Source: Acidobacteriota bacterium (GTDB lineage Bacteria; Acidobacteriota; Vicinamibacteria; Vicinamibacterales; UBA2999). From it: DNA of 53,201 nt. Location of the stretch: assembly GCA_018000455.1 (NCBI GenBank), contig JAGNJW010000033.1, positions 1 to 53,201 on the forward strand, read 5' to 3'. Under the pieces are notes generated by a model. It worked only from the letters and a program-made list of their open reading frames with translations, did no database searches and was not told the origin of the DNA. Shown piece by piece: positions 1 through 7,834 of the stretch. Position 1 is the first letter of the stretch. The number at the start of each line of letters is the position of its first letter. The translations under genes and the position numbers were made by a program.

Positions 1-158
1 ATCTGCGTCAAGGAGCCGATCGGCGGGGCCAGGCCCTTGCGAATGGCCAGCACGCCGGCAATCGTGGTCGTGCTGACGGCGCCCAACCCCACGAGCAGGA
101 TGCCGAGTTTGCCGGTGGCGGGCGCGATTGCCACCGGCGCCGTGCTGCCCTCGCTCAC
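1..158 (-). CDS. ino1: Inositol-3-phosphate synthase, N-terminal part (runs off window)
   Basis: Only the first 52 residues are in the window. They read as the start of a myo-inositol-1-phosphate synthase: a short tail, then the Rossmann NAD-binding segment KLGILLVGLGAVSTTTIAG and the family block LAPPIGSLTQ. The enzyme converts glucose 6-phosphate to inositol 3-phosphate in the cytoplasm using NAD. The start is GTG at 158; it overlaps the TGA of the upstream small gene in a GTGA junction, so translation is probably coupled. Identification rests on recognised family motifs. The catalytic domain lies outside the window. Confidence 0.85.
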   Translation of the reverse strand, partial: MSEGSTAPVAIAPATGKLGILLVGLGAVSTTTIAGVLAIRKGLAPPIGSLTQ

Positions 159-400
159 GACTCGGCGCCCTTGGCCGCCGCGACGGCCTTCTTGGCCGCG
201 GCTCGCTTGCCCGTGCTGCGCGACGCCTTGGTCTTGACCGGCGCCGGCGTGCTGCTCGGCTGCAGCGCCACCCTCGAGGTCACGAACTTGCGGGTGCTGC
301 CGTCATCGAAGGCAATGACGACGTAGGCGGCTGACATGTCGATGATTTCGCCAACGCCGTAGGTCTCCTGGTGAACACGATCGCCGGTTCTGAGCGCCAT
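155..400 (-). CDS. Small Tudor/SH3-like protein with lysine-alanine tail
   Basis: An 81-residue protein. Residues 1-46 (GDRVHQETYGVGEIIDM onward) resemble the Tudor-like C-terminal module of UvrD/PcrA helicases, a small beta-barrel that contacts RNA polymerase or nucleic acid. Residues 50-81 form a Lys/Ala-rich tail (KRAAAKKAVAAAK) like histone H1-type bacterial tails. I start it at ATG 400, where AGGGAG lies 5-6 nt upstream; a longer in-frame extension exists but has no coding look. Its stop overlaps the inositol-phosphate synthase start. A nucleic-acid or polymerase-binding role is inferred from fold resemblance only. Confidence 0.75.
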   Translation of the reverse strand: MALRTGDRVHQETYGVGEIIDMSAAYVVIAFDDGSTRKFVTSRVALQPSSTPAPVKTKASRSTGKRAAAKKAVAAAKGAES

Positions 401-470
401 ATGGTCTCCCTGTCTGTCTGAAGGCATCCGCTGGTGGCAGTCCCGGCATCCGCGGTGAATCGAGACGCAG

Positions 471-2198
471 TCAGCGCGACGTACCCGCCAGATCGGGAGC
501 GGTCTCGGCGCCCCGACCAGAAAACTGCGCGCCCAGATCGCGAGCGCGTGCCAGGGCGCCCTGCACGTGCGGCGCGATGTTCGCGGCCCCCACATGCTGA
601 ACGAACTCCGCCTGACGAAGGAAGGCTGCGGGCTGCTGGCGCGCCCCGCAGAGAATCAGCGTGCGGCCGGTCTTCTTCAGGCGGTCGCAGAGCGTTTCGA
701 GCGCATGCAGGCCGGTGGCGTCGATGGCGGTCATGTTCCGCAGCCGCAGGATCACGATCGGGGCAACCACCGACAGATCGCGGGTCACGTCGGCGAGCTT
801 CTCGGTCATGCCGAACAGGAACGGGCCGTGAATGCGAAGGATCGTGACATAGGGCGGTACGTCCTTGTCCTGCAGCAGATGCACGCGGCCGCCCTCGATG
901 TCCTCCGCCGACAACGTCGACACGATGGTCGTGTCGGTGACGCGGTAGATATAGAGGAGCGCCGCCAGCGCCATGCCGACTTCCACGGCCACCGTCAGGT
1001 CGGCCATCACCGTCAACGCGAAGGTGATGAGCCAGACCGAACGATCGGCCCAGTCGAGGCGCCAGATGCCGCCGATTTCCCGCCACTCGCCCATATTGTA
1101 GGCCACGACGAAGAGTACGGCCGCCAGGGTCGCCAGCGGCACGAAGGTGGCCAAAGGTGCGAACACCAATACGATGACGAGCAGCGTCGCGGCGTGGACG
1201 AGACCAGCCACCGGCGATCGGGCGCCCGAGCGGAAGTTGGTGGCCGTGCGCGCGATGGCGCCAGTCACCGGGATGCCCCCGACCAGCGGCGCCATCAGGT
1301 TGGCCACGCCCTGCGCCATCAGCTCGGCGCTCGAGTTGTGACGGTCGCCGGTCATCGAGTCGGCGACGACGGCCGACAACAGGCTCTCGACGGCCGCGAG
1401 CAGGGCGACCGTGAACGCGGAGGGCAGAAGCGGCAGGATGAGATCGGCCCGGAACGAAGGGATGGCGACGGCGGGCCAGCCGCTCGGGATCCCGCCGAAC
1501 CTCGAGCCGATGGTCTCGACGGGCAGGCCGAGGGTCACCACGGCGGCCGTGCCGACCAGCAGCGCGACGATCGACCCTGGGACGCGCGGCATCCGGCGCG
1601 GTATGAAGAGGACGATGGCCAGCGAGGTGAGCGCGAGACCGAGCGCCGCGGGATTGAGCGTCGGCAGCGACTCGACCAGGGCCTCCATCCGCGCGAAGAA
1701 CTCGCTCGGGACCTCGGCGAGGCCGAGGCCGAGGAAGTCCTTGATCTGAGTCGAGGCGATGAGCAGGGCGATCCCGTTGGTGAAGCCGATGACGACCGGA
1801 CGCGGGATGTACCTCACCGCCTGCCCGAGGCCCGTGACCGCCAGGACCAGCAGGATGACGCCCGCCATCATGGTGACCATCAGCAGGCCTGGGAGGCCAT
1901 GCGCGGCGACGATCCCGGCGACGATCACCACGAACGCCCCGGTCGGGCCGCCAATCTGGATGCGGGATCCGCCGAGCAGCGACACCAGGAAGCCGCCGAC
2001 GATGGCCGTGTAGATGCCGGCCTGCGGCGTGACACCCGACGCGATGCCGAAGGCCATGGCGAGCGGCAGGGCGACGACGCCCACCGTGAGCCCTGCCACC
2101 ACGTCGACTCCGAGCGTTCGGCGGTCGTAGGTGGCCAGCGCATCGAGAATGGCCGGCCGCCACGTGCGCCACGGGATCTGGCCGAGCGCGCCGTTCAT
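471..2198 (-). CDS. SulP-family anion transporter with C-terminal STAS domain
   Basis: A 575-residue inner-membrane transporter. Residues 20-425 carry the multi-helix SulP core, beginning with the conserved VDVVAGLTVGVVALPLAMAF region and the substrate-loop signature GGSRIQIGGPTGAFVVI. A STAS domain follows (about 440-560; HGPFLFGMTEKL, LRNMTAIDATGLHALE). SulP proteins move sulfate, bicarbonate or other anions; the substrate cannot be told from sequence. The ATG overlaps the stop of the upstream arsR-type gene (ATGA), so the two form one coupled operon under the promoter at 2545-2573. Length is normal for the family. Confidence 0.93.
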   Translation of the reverse strand: MNGALGQIPWRTWRPAILDALATYDRRTLGVDVVAGLTVGVVALPLAMAFGIASGVTPQAGIYTAIVGGFLVSLLGGSRIQIGGPTGAFVVIVAGIVAAHGLPGLLMVTMMAGVILLVLAVTGLGQAVRYIPRPVVIGFTNGIALLIASTQIKDFLGLGLAEVPSEFFARMEALVESLPTLNPAALGLALTSLAIVLFIPRRMPRVPGSIVALLVGTAAVVTLGLPVETIGSRFGGIPSGWPAVAIPSFRADLILPLLPSAFTVALLAAVESLLSAVVADSMTGDRHNSSAELMAQGVANLMAPLVGGIPVTGAIARTATNFRSGARSPVAGLVHAATLLVIVLVFAPLATFVPLATLAAVLFVVAYNMGEWREIGGIWRLDWADRSVWLITFALTVMADLTVAVEVGMALAALLYIYRVTDTTIVSTLSAEDIEGGRVHLLQDKDVPPYVTILRIHGPFLFGMTEKLADVTRDLSVVAPIVILRLRNMTAIDATGLHALETLCDRLKKTGRTLILCGARQQPAAFLRQAEFVQHVGAANIAPHVQGALARARDLGAQFSGRGAETAPDLAGTSR

Positions 2199-2536
2199 AC
2201 GGACCCGTCGTGGTCGCCGCCCATCTCGCCGAGCATCGCCACGGTCTCATTGAGGTGAGCGTTGAAGTACTGCTTCAGCAGGTCGAGCACCTGAAGCAGC
2301 ATGGGGTCGCGGAGGGCGTAGTAGGCCTGATTGCCGGCCTTGCGACTCACCACGATCTGCTTGGCGCGCAGTACCGCCAGATGCTGGGAAAGGTTGGCCT
2401 GCTCCACGCCCAGGTGGGCGACCAGCGCGCCGGCACTGAGTTCGCCGTCGCGCAACGCCTCCACGACCGCAATCCGTGTGGGATGCGCCAGCGCCTGGAA
2501 GACCTGCGCTTTGAAGGTCCGGAGCGGCGAGTTCAA
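2195..2536 (-). CDS. ArsR-family transcriptional regulator
   Basis: A 113-residue winged-helix repressor. After a short N-terminus, FQALAHPTRIAVVEALRDGE is the typical first helix-turn of ArsR/SmtB proteins, and the recognition helix is in VEQANLSQHLAVLR. It contains no cysteine, so the thiol metal site of ArsR, or a BigR/SqrR-type disulfide switch, is absent; its signal is unknown. No in-frame ATG is available, so I choose TTG at 2536, two nt after the predicted transcription start. It overlaps the sulP start by 4 nt and very likely controls that gene and itself through the palindrome at 2551-2564. Confidence 0.88.
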   Translation of the reverse strand: MNSPLRTFKAQVFQALAHPTRIAVVEALRDGELSAGALVAHLGVEQANLSQHLAVLRAKQIVVSRKAGNQAYYALRDPMLLQVLDLLKQYFNAHLNETVAMLGEMGGDHDGSV

Positions 2537-2544
2537 GTCATATA

Positions 2545-2573
2545 TATATATTCGATAATTCGAAATATCGCAA
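2545..2573 (-). promoter_or_regulatory. arsR-sulP promoter with operator between -35 and -10
   Basis: Read on the minus strand: TTGCGA (2573-2568), 17 bp spacer, TATATA (2550-2545). The spacer holds an inverted repeat with 5-bp arms, TTCGA-N4-TCGAA (2564-2551). A repressor bound there would block RNA polymerase directly. The predicted transcript begins about 2 nt before the TTG start codon. The stretch is strikingly AT-rich for this genome. Confidence 0.65.
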
Positions 2574-2656
2574 GAATCTGCTACGCTCGCGCGACGAGTC
2601 GCGAAGGGACCGGCGGTTGAATGCAGCCCGACGCGACGCGCGAGGAGGTGGCGCGG

Positions 2657-3310
2657 ATGGCGCCAGTCGTGCCCGATCCGGCGAAAATCCGGAGCTTCCG
2701 CTCGGCGGCGGCGTTTGAGGTGTGGATGAGGACCCACCACGCGCGCGAGACCGAACTCTGGCTGAAGATCCACAAGAAGGACTCGGGCCTGCCGACGGTG
2801 ACCTACGCGCAGGCGCTCGACGTCGTCCTCTGCTGGGGCTGGATCGACGGCATCCGCAAGGCGTTCGACGCGCAGTCGTTCCTGCAGCGCTACACGCCGC
2901 GGCGCCCGCGCAGCATCTGGAGTCAGGTCAATCGCGAGCACGTGGCCCGGCTGACGGCCGCCGGCCGCATGACGCCGCACGGCCAGCGGCAAGTCGATGC
3001 CGCCGGGGCCGATGGCCGGTGGGACGCGGCCTACGCCCCGATACGCCGCGCCAGCTACGACACACTTCCCGACGACTTGCGTGCCGCCATCGACGCCAGT
3101 CCGCGAGCGCGCCGAACCGTCCGCACGCTGGGCCGCCAGAACCTGTTCGCGCTGGCCTTCCGCACCAACAACATGAAAACGCCGGCGGGACGCGCGGCCA
3201 AGATCACGGCGCTGGTGCAAATGCTGGCGCGCGGCGAGACCATCGTGCCGGAGCCGGCGCGCAAGGCGCCTACAGTCGCGCCCACGTCCCGACGCGGCAA
3301 GCCGGTCTGA
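2657..3310 (+). CDS. YdeI/OmpD-associated (OmdA) family protein
   Basis: A 217-residue cytoplasmic protein. The core contains family hallmarks: an N-terminal block (SFRSAAAFEVWMRTHHA, ELWLKIHKK), the conserved LDVVLCWGWIDGIRKAFD, and RYTPRRPRSIWSQVN. The C-terminal part has the usual YDTLPDDLRAAIDASPRAR helices. The molecular function of the family is unresolved; some members are linked to peptide resistance. A perfect GAGGAGGTG lies 6 nt before ATG 2657, so I prefer that start over an in-frame ATG 36 nt upstream. It is divergent from arsR. Confidence 0.88.
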   Translation: MAPVVPDPAKIRSFRSAAAFEVWMRTHHARETELWLKIHKKDSGLPTVTYAQALDVVLCWGWIDGIRKAFDAQSFLQRYTPRRPRSIWSQVNREHVARLTAAGRMTPHGQRQVDAAGADGRWDAAYAPIRRASYDTLPDDLRAAIDASPRARRTVRTLGRQNLFALAFRTNNMKTPAGRAAKITALVQMLARGETIVPEPARKAPTVAPTSRRGKPV

Positions 3311-3316
3311 GGCCGC

Positions 3317-3546
3317 TCAGCGCACGGGCACGCACCCGCGACGCACGAACACCTGGTGGTTACCGGGCGCCCACGTGCGGCCGCCTTCGGGCGAGACTTC
3401 CACCTTCGATTCGAAACGGTCGCGGGTGACGTTGAAGCGCGTGAATCGCAGCCGGATCGTCGAGCCGTCGGGCATCACGGTGTCGGGCGTCGTGCGGCGG
3501 CCATCGCCGCGATGGCCCACACGGCCACCGAGTAGGCACCTGGCAT
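3317..3546 (-). pseudogene. Remnant of a DUF1579-like protein
   Basis: From about 3484 down to the stop at 3317, one minus-strand frame reads as a protein end (DTVMPDGSTIRLRFTRF ... ESKVEVSPEGGRTW ... GNHQVF), like the last two strands of DUF1579-type proteins. Upstream the frame loses sense. A separate frame from ATG 3546 gives a signal-peptide-like stretch (VAVWAIAAMAAARR) that then stops. The two pieces are out of register, which suggests a decayed gene with deletion and frameshift. The family label is tentative. Confidence 0.4.
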
Positions 3547-3576
3547 CACCACGTTCCCTGCTCTCCCCCGCCCGCC

Positions 3577-4026
3577 CTATGCCACGGCAGTGTAGTGGCC
3601 GTGGATGCACAACCAGCGACCGCCCTCGCGCACGAAGATCCGCGTCGACTTGCCACGCGAGGTGAAGCGCTTCCCTTCGATCGTGCCGGAGTCCGTCCAG
3701 TAGTAGGTGATCCACGCCGTATCGCCACGCACGATGATCACCGGTTGGTGCATGTCGGTGTGCACGCCCGTGGCCCGCTGCAAGTAGGCGCGATAGTTGC
3801 GGACCTCCGCTTCCTTGCCCTCGGTGATGTAGGTGTCGTTCTCGCCGAAGGACGTGAAGTCTGGATGCACGAAGGTCGCATAACGATCGACATCGCCTTT
3901 TTCGATGGCGTCCCACATCGAAACCAGCGCGGCCTGGATGTCGGCGACGTCCTTGGCGTTGGCGGACTGTCCGGCCGCGATCGTCGGCAGCACGGCCATC
4001 AACGCACAGATCAGCAAGCTCCGCAT
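3577..4026 (-). CDS. Exported NTF2-like (SnoaL/DUF4440) protein
   Basis: A 149-residue protein. Residues 1-20 form a Sec signal peptide (MRSLLICALMAVLPTIAAGQ). The rest is a cone-shaped NTF2-like fold: the helix DIQAALVSMWDAIEKGDVDRYA, then HPDFTSFGEND, and the closing strands FVREGGRWLCIHGHYTAV. Members act as small-molecule binders, isomerases or of unknown role; no specific catalytic set can be assigned. Start ATG 4026 follows AAGGAG. It is divergent from the kelch lipoprotein gene. Confidence 0.85.
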   Translation of the reverse strand: MRSLLICALMAVLPTIAAGQSANAKDVADIQAALVSMWDAIEKGDVDRYATFVHPDFTSFGENDTYITEGKEAEVRNYRAYLQRATGVHTDMHQPVIIVRGDTAWITYYWTDSGTIEGKRFTSRGKSTRIFVREGGRWLCIHGHYTAVA

Positions 4027-4082
4027 CTTTCCACTCCTTGGGCGGCGCCGGCCGCCGTGAGCCGCCATGATACCCTCGCGCC

Positions 4083-5207
4083 GTGCGGCAACTTACCGGG
4101 CAGATCGCGGTGTTGACGCTTGTGGCCCTCAGCGCGGCGTGCCAGGCGCCGCCGTCCGACACCGCGCGGCCCCAGGCCGGCGAGGTCCCGACCGCCCGCT
4201 GGACCATCACACGCGGGGCCGACCTGCCGGTGGCGATGGCCAACAACGCCGTCGCCGCGGCCATCGTCAACGGCCAGCCGCGCCTGTTCAGCTTTCTCGG
4301 CCTCGGCGCCGACAAGGACTACCGCGCGATCTCGACGGGGGCCTTCGCGCTCGATCCGGATGCCGGCACGTGGGAACGCCTGCCTGAGGTGCCGGGAGAC
4401 GTCGGCAGGATCGCGGCTACTGCGCAAGCCATCGGCTCGCGCGTCTACGTCTTCGGCGGCTACGAGGTGGCCGCCGACGGCACGGAAATCACGAGCCCGG
4501 CGACCGACATCTACCTGGCCGAGGAGCAGCGCTACCTTCGCGGCGCCGATGCGCCGGTGCCGCTCGACGACGCGGTGTCGGGCGTCTGGCGAAATCGCCT
4601 CATCTATCTCGTGAGCGGCTGGTCGACGGATCGCACCGTGACCACCGTGCAGGCCTACGACCCGGCGGCCGACCGATGGCTCGCGGCCACGCCCATTCCT
4701 GGCACGCCGGTCTTCGGGCACGCCGGCGGCCTCATCGACGACACCCTGGTCTACTGCGGCGGGGCGAAGATGCTCGGCGCGGTGACCCCGAAGTACGGAT
4801 TGAGCGACGAGTGCTATCGCGGCGACATCGACCCGGCGGATCCGGCGGCGATCGCCTGGCGTGCCATTGCGCCGCATCCGGGAGCCGCGCGCTACCGCGC
4901 GGCGGCCGGGCCGGTGCGCACGGCTGCCGCCACGGGCATCCTGTTCGTCGGCGGCACCGCCAATCCCTACAACTACAACGGCATCGGCTACGATGGCCGG
5001 CCGGCCGGCCCCGACGCGGCGTCGTGGATCTACGACACCGCTCGCGATGCCTGGATCGCCGGGCCGACGCTCGAGGCGCCCACGATGGACCACCGCGGTC
5101 TGGTGACCGCCGCCGGCGCCTGGTGGACGATTGGCGGCTTCGGCGCCGGTCAGTCGGTGACGGCGCGCGTCACTCGCATCGCGACCGACAGCACGGCAAA
5201 GGACTGA
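4083..5207 (+). CDS. Kelch-repeat lipoprotein
   Basis: A 374-residue protein. An N-terminal signal ends in the lipobox LSAAC (Cys20), so it should be membrane-anchored outside the cytoplasm. The remainder is a beta-propeller with kelch-type blades; typical pieces are SRVYVFGGYEVAADG, LIYLVSGWSTD, DTLVYCGGAKM, GILFVGGTAN and AWWTIGGFG. The layout resembles NanM-like (N-acetylneuraminate epimerase) or galactose-oxidase-type propellers, but no catalytic set is clear. The start is GTG 4083 with no visible ribosome site. It lies 5 nt before the peptidase gene, so the two are probably cotranscribed. Confidence 0.85.
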   Translation: MRQLTGQIAVLTLVALSAACQAPPSDTARPQAGEVPTARWTITRGADLPVAMANNAVAAAIVNGQPRLFSFLGLGADKDYRAISTGAFALDPDAGTWERLPEVPGDVGRIAATAQAIGSRVYVFGGYEVAADGTEITSPATDIYLAEEQRYLRGADAPVPLDDAVSGVWRNRLIYLVSGWSTDRTVTTVQAYDPAADRWLAATPIPGTPVFGHAGGLIDDTLVYCGGAKMLGAVTPKYGLSDECYRGDIDPADPAAIAWRAIAPHPGAARYRAAAGPVRTAAATGILFVGGTANPYNYNGIGYDGRPAGPDAASWIYDTARDAWIAGPTLEAPTMDHRGLVTAAGAWWTIGGFGAGQSVTARVTRIATDSTAKD

Positions 5208-5212
5208 ACACG

Positions 5213-6592
5213 ATGACGAGGAGACGCCTTGCAGCCGTGCTGCTGACCGCCATTGCCGCGATGGCCGGGCCGCTGGCCGCACAGCCGACGCCCGAGCAGC
5301 GCTACTTCGAGTGGACGGACTTGCCCTTCCCGCCGGCCGAGCACCAGGCTCGGCGCACGAGGCTGGCGGCGGCGCTCGGCACGAGCGGCGGCGGCGTGTT
5401 TCTCTCACCGGCCGCGGCCGGCGTGTCGGAGGGCTTCACGTTCCGGCAACTCGACACGTTCTGGTATCTCACCGGACTCGAGGTGCCCGATGCGGTCGTG
5501 GCCATCGACAGCGACGATGGCCGCGTGATTCTCTACGCTCCGGCCCGCGACGCCCGCTTCGAGAACCCTTCGCGGCAGAACGACTTCCCCGGCCGGCCGC
5601 TGCAGGCCGATCCGGAACTCGGGACGCGCGCCGGCCTCACCGACATCCGGTCGATGGCACGCCTCGACGCCGACGTGAATGCCTGGATCGCGCAGGGCCG
5701 CACCCTGCGCGTCGACCCGGGCAGGCCCGGCCCGCTCACGTCGGCCGACGGCGGTCCCATCCAGACTGCGTCGCCGCTGGCGCACTTCGCCACCTGGCTG
5801 GCAGGCCGCTCGCCCTCGGCGCACCTGTCCAGTGCCTACCGTGAGGTCGCCCTGACGCGCATGGTGAAGTCGCCGGCAGAGGTCGCGCTGATGCGCCGGG
5901 CCGCCAGGCTCGGCGTCGACGGTATCGCCCACGCCGCGCGCTTCGTGAAGGACGGCATCGACGAACGGGGGCTCGAGGCCGAACTCGAGGCGTACTTCAA
6001 GCGGGGTGGGGCCGCAGGCCTGCCGTTTGCCTCGATCATCAAGTCGGGGCCCAACTCGCTCTGGCCGTGGCGCATCCTGGCCACCCACCACGATCGGCGC
6101 AATCGCACGATGAAGCGCGGCGAGCTGGTCGTCTTCGATGTCGGCTGCGAACTGAACGGCTACGTCAGCGACACCGGACGCACATTCCCGGTGTCGGGTC
6201 GCTTCACGCCCGAGCAGCGCGCCATCCTCGAGATGGAGGTCGGCGTGTCGGATGCCATCATCGCCGCCATGCGCCCTGGGGTGTCGCTGGCTGATGTGCA
6301 GCGTGTCGCCGAGCGCGCCATCCCGGACGAGGCCCGCCCCTACATGCAGACCGGATCGTTCTTCGGTCATCATCTCGGGATGTCATCGGGCGATCCGTCG
6401 GTCGACGACGTGCCGCTCGCACCCGGCATGGTCATCACGGTGGAGCCCTGGTACTACAATCACGACCGGGGCATCAGCGTCTTCACCGAAGACGTGATCC
6501 TCATCACGCCCGACGGCCGCGACAACCTCACCGGCCACGTGGCGCGGACACCTGCCGGGCTCGAAGCCCTGATGCGGCCGGGCCGCCGCTGA
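5213..6592 (+). CDS. Exported M24B Xaa-Pro aminopeptidase
   Basis: A 459-residue enzyme with a signal peptide (residues 1-23, ending AGPLAAQ). An aminopeptidase-P N-terminal domain (about 30-205; FEWTDLPFPPAEHQARR, FWYLTGLEVPDAVV) is followed by a pita-bread metallopeptidase domain. The metal ligands are visible: Asp in VVFDVGCEL, Asp in YVSDTGRTF, His in GHHLGMS, Glu in ITVEPWYY and Glu in VFTEDVILI. It should remove N-terminal residues preceding proline, here outside the cytoplasm. ATG 5213 is 5 nt after the kelch lipoprotein stop. Confidence 0.92.
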   Translation: MTRRRLAAVLLTAIAAMAGPLAAQPTPEQRYFEWTDLPFPPAEHQARRTRLAAALGTSGGGVFLSPAAAGVSEGFTFRQLDTFWYLTGLEVPDAVVAIDSDDGRVILYAPARDARFENPSRQNDFPGRPLQADPELGTRAGLTDIRSMARLDADVNAWIAQGRTLRVDPGRPGPLTSADGGPIQTASPLAHFATWLAGRSPSAHLSSAYREVALTRMVKSPAEVALMRRAARLGVDGIAHAARFVKDGIDERGLEAELEAYFKRGGAAGLPFASIIKSGPNSLWPWRILATHHDRRNRTMKRGELVVFDVGCELNGYVSDTGRTFPVSGRFTPEQRAILEMEVGVSDAIIAAMRPGVSLADVQRVAERAIPDEARPYMQTGSFFGHHLGMSSGDPSVDDVPLAPGMVITVEPWYYNHDRGISVFTEDVILITPDGRDNLTGHVARTPAGLEALMRPGRR

Positions 6593-6599
6593 AGGCTCG

Positions 6600-6790
6600 C
6601 GCGACCCGCTGTTCAGCGCCACCTTCCGGAACCGCGCCTCACCGCGGATGCGCGCGCCTTCGCCGCGGTGGCGATCGACCACACAGGCGATATACGCGTA
6701 GTGCGCGCGGTTGATCGTGTTCCAGCCGCCCGTGCCTGGTTCGGCATCGGCGCGGTCGTTGTACGAAGGGCGGGTCGCATCGGGCCTCCC
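6600..6790 (-). pseudogene. Gene remnant (C-terminal-like fragment)
   Basis: Directly after the phosphotransferase stop, one minus-strand frame reads as a natural protein for about 60 residues (DATRPSYNDRADAEPGTGGW, NTINRAHYAYIACVVDR, GARIRGEARFRKVAL). It then runs into the antisense of the peptidase gene without a stop. It has no start signal. I read it as the surviving piece of a decayed gene of unknown family. Confidence 0.4.
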
Positions 6791-6792
6791 GG

Positions 6793-7824
6793 CTACCGCG
6801 CTACCGCGTGGTCCAGGCGCTGCCGGCCGAGCACGAGGCGGCGGGATGTCTCGAGCAGCGCGCGCTTCTCGGCCAGCGTGCGATCGAGACGAGGGAGCTG
6901 GGCGACGCCGACGAGGCGCCGCATGATCTCGACGCCGGCCGACGCCGCCACGAGCGCGCTGTCGTGCCCCTGCGCGGCCGCCGCGGCCGCGCTCAGCGCG
7001 GCCGCCGACGCCTGCCCCGCCATGAGCAGGTGCCCGGCCATCATCCCGTAGTCGAACTCCGGCGCGCCGGCAAAGCAGAACTCGGGGTCGATCACCTTGA
7101 CGCTCGTGCCGTCGGTCAACCAGCTGCCGGGAAAGTAGTCGCCGTGCAGCAACGCCGTTGGCGGCCCCTCGAGATAGCGCTCGCCGAGCGACGTCACGCG
7201 CGACACGTAGGGAGCGTCGGCCGAAAGAGCGCCGGCCAGCGCCGCCAGCCCCGGCGTGAGGCCATCGAGGCGCGCGTGCAGGCCGGCATCACCGGCCAGC
7301 GGCAGGCGATAGATGTACTCGTGGTTGAGCGCACGCATCGCGTGGTTGGCGCACGGCTCGTCGTCAGGGTCGCCGAGCGGCAGGCGGTGCAGCGCGCTGA
7401 GATAGTCCAGCAATGCGCCCACCACCGACGCGCCCAGTGCCCGGCCTTCGTAGATCGACGCGGCGTCGGTGTAGCCGACGCAGTCGTCGAGCACCAGCAC
7501 GCGCGACTCGCGGTCGACGCCGTGCAGCGCCGGCATGCGCGTGGCGAGGCCGGGATGAGACGCGACCCGCTCGTAGAACGCCGCTTCGACCAACGTGCGG
7601 TCTGGGGGCGCAGGGATGGAAGGGTACTTCTCCACCCAGGCGCGCCCCTGCTTGATGATGAAGGAGCTGTGCGTGGTCTCGACGCGCAGCGTGCAGTTCA
7701 TGTTGCCATCACCGGCGGCCGCCACCCGGACGAGTTCGTCGTCAGGCGCCAGCCAGCCACGCGACCGAAGGTAAACCGAGAGCGCGGCCGGCGCTTCGGC
7801 GTCGAGGAGGATCGCGCGCATCAC
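6793..7824 (-). CDS. APH-fold phosphotransferase, methylthioribose-kinase-like
   Basis: A 343-residue kinase-fold protein. Residues 30-60 hold the nucleotide lobe (AAAGDGNMNCTLRVET, SSFIIKQGRAWVEKY). The catalytic loop is LLHGDYFPGSWL and the metal-binding motif is KVIDPEFCF, as in the aminoglycoside phosphotransferase fold. The loop wording is closest to methylthioribose kinases (MtnK), which phosphorylate 5-methylthioribose in methionine salvage, but no other salvage gene is nearby, so the substrate is uncertain. GTG 7824 and ATG 7821 are both possible starts. It follows the selenoprotein by 10 nt on the same strand. Confidence 0.8.
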   Translation of the reverse strand: MMRAILLDAEAPAALSVYLRSRGWLAPDDELVRVAAAGDGNMNCTLRVETTHSSFIIKQGRAWVEKYPSIPAPPDRTLVEAAFYERVASHPGLATRMPALHGVDRESRVLVLDDCVGYTDAASIYEGRALGASVVGALLDYLSALHRLPLGDPDDEPCANHAMRALNHEYIYRLPLAGDAGLHARLDGLTPGLAALAGALSADAPYVSRVTSLGERYLEGPPTALLHGDYFPGSWLTDGTSVKVIDPEFCFAGAPEFDYGMMAGHLLMAGQASAAALSAAAAAAQGHDSALVAASAGVEIMRRLVGVAQLPRLDRTLAEKRALLETSRRLVLGRQRLDHAVAR

Positions 7825-7834
7825 GCGGCTTGGC

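Noticed and set aside
567..2258. Long plus-strand frame opposite the SulP gene
   Set aside because: It is a mirror of the transporter codons: rich in Arg, Gln, His and Asp with no domain, while the minus strand has a complete SulP/STAS protein.
2541..2550. (TA)n run as a microsatellite
   Set aside because: It is only five units and coincides with a well-placed -10 element.
4676..5212. Apparent N-terminal extension of the peptidase by about 180 residues
   Set aside because: The extension lies over the kelch lipoprotein in another frame and is Arg/His-rich; the true start at 5213 begins a signal peptide.
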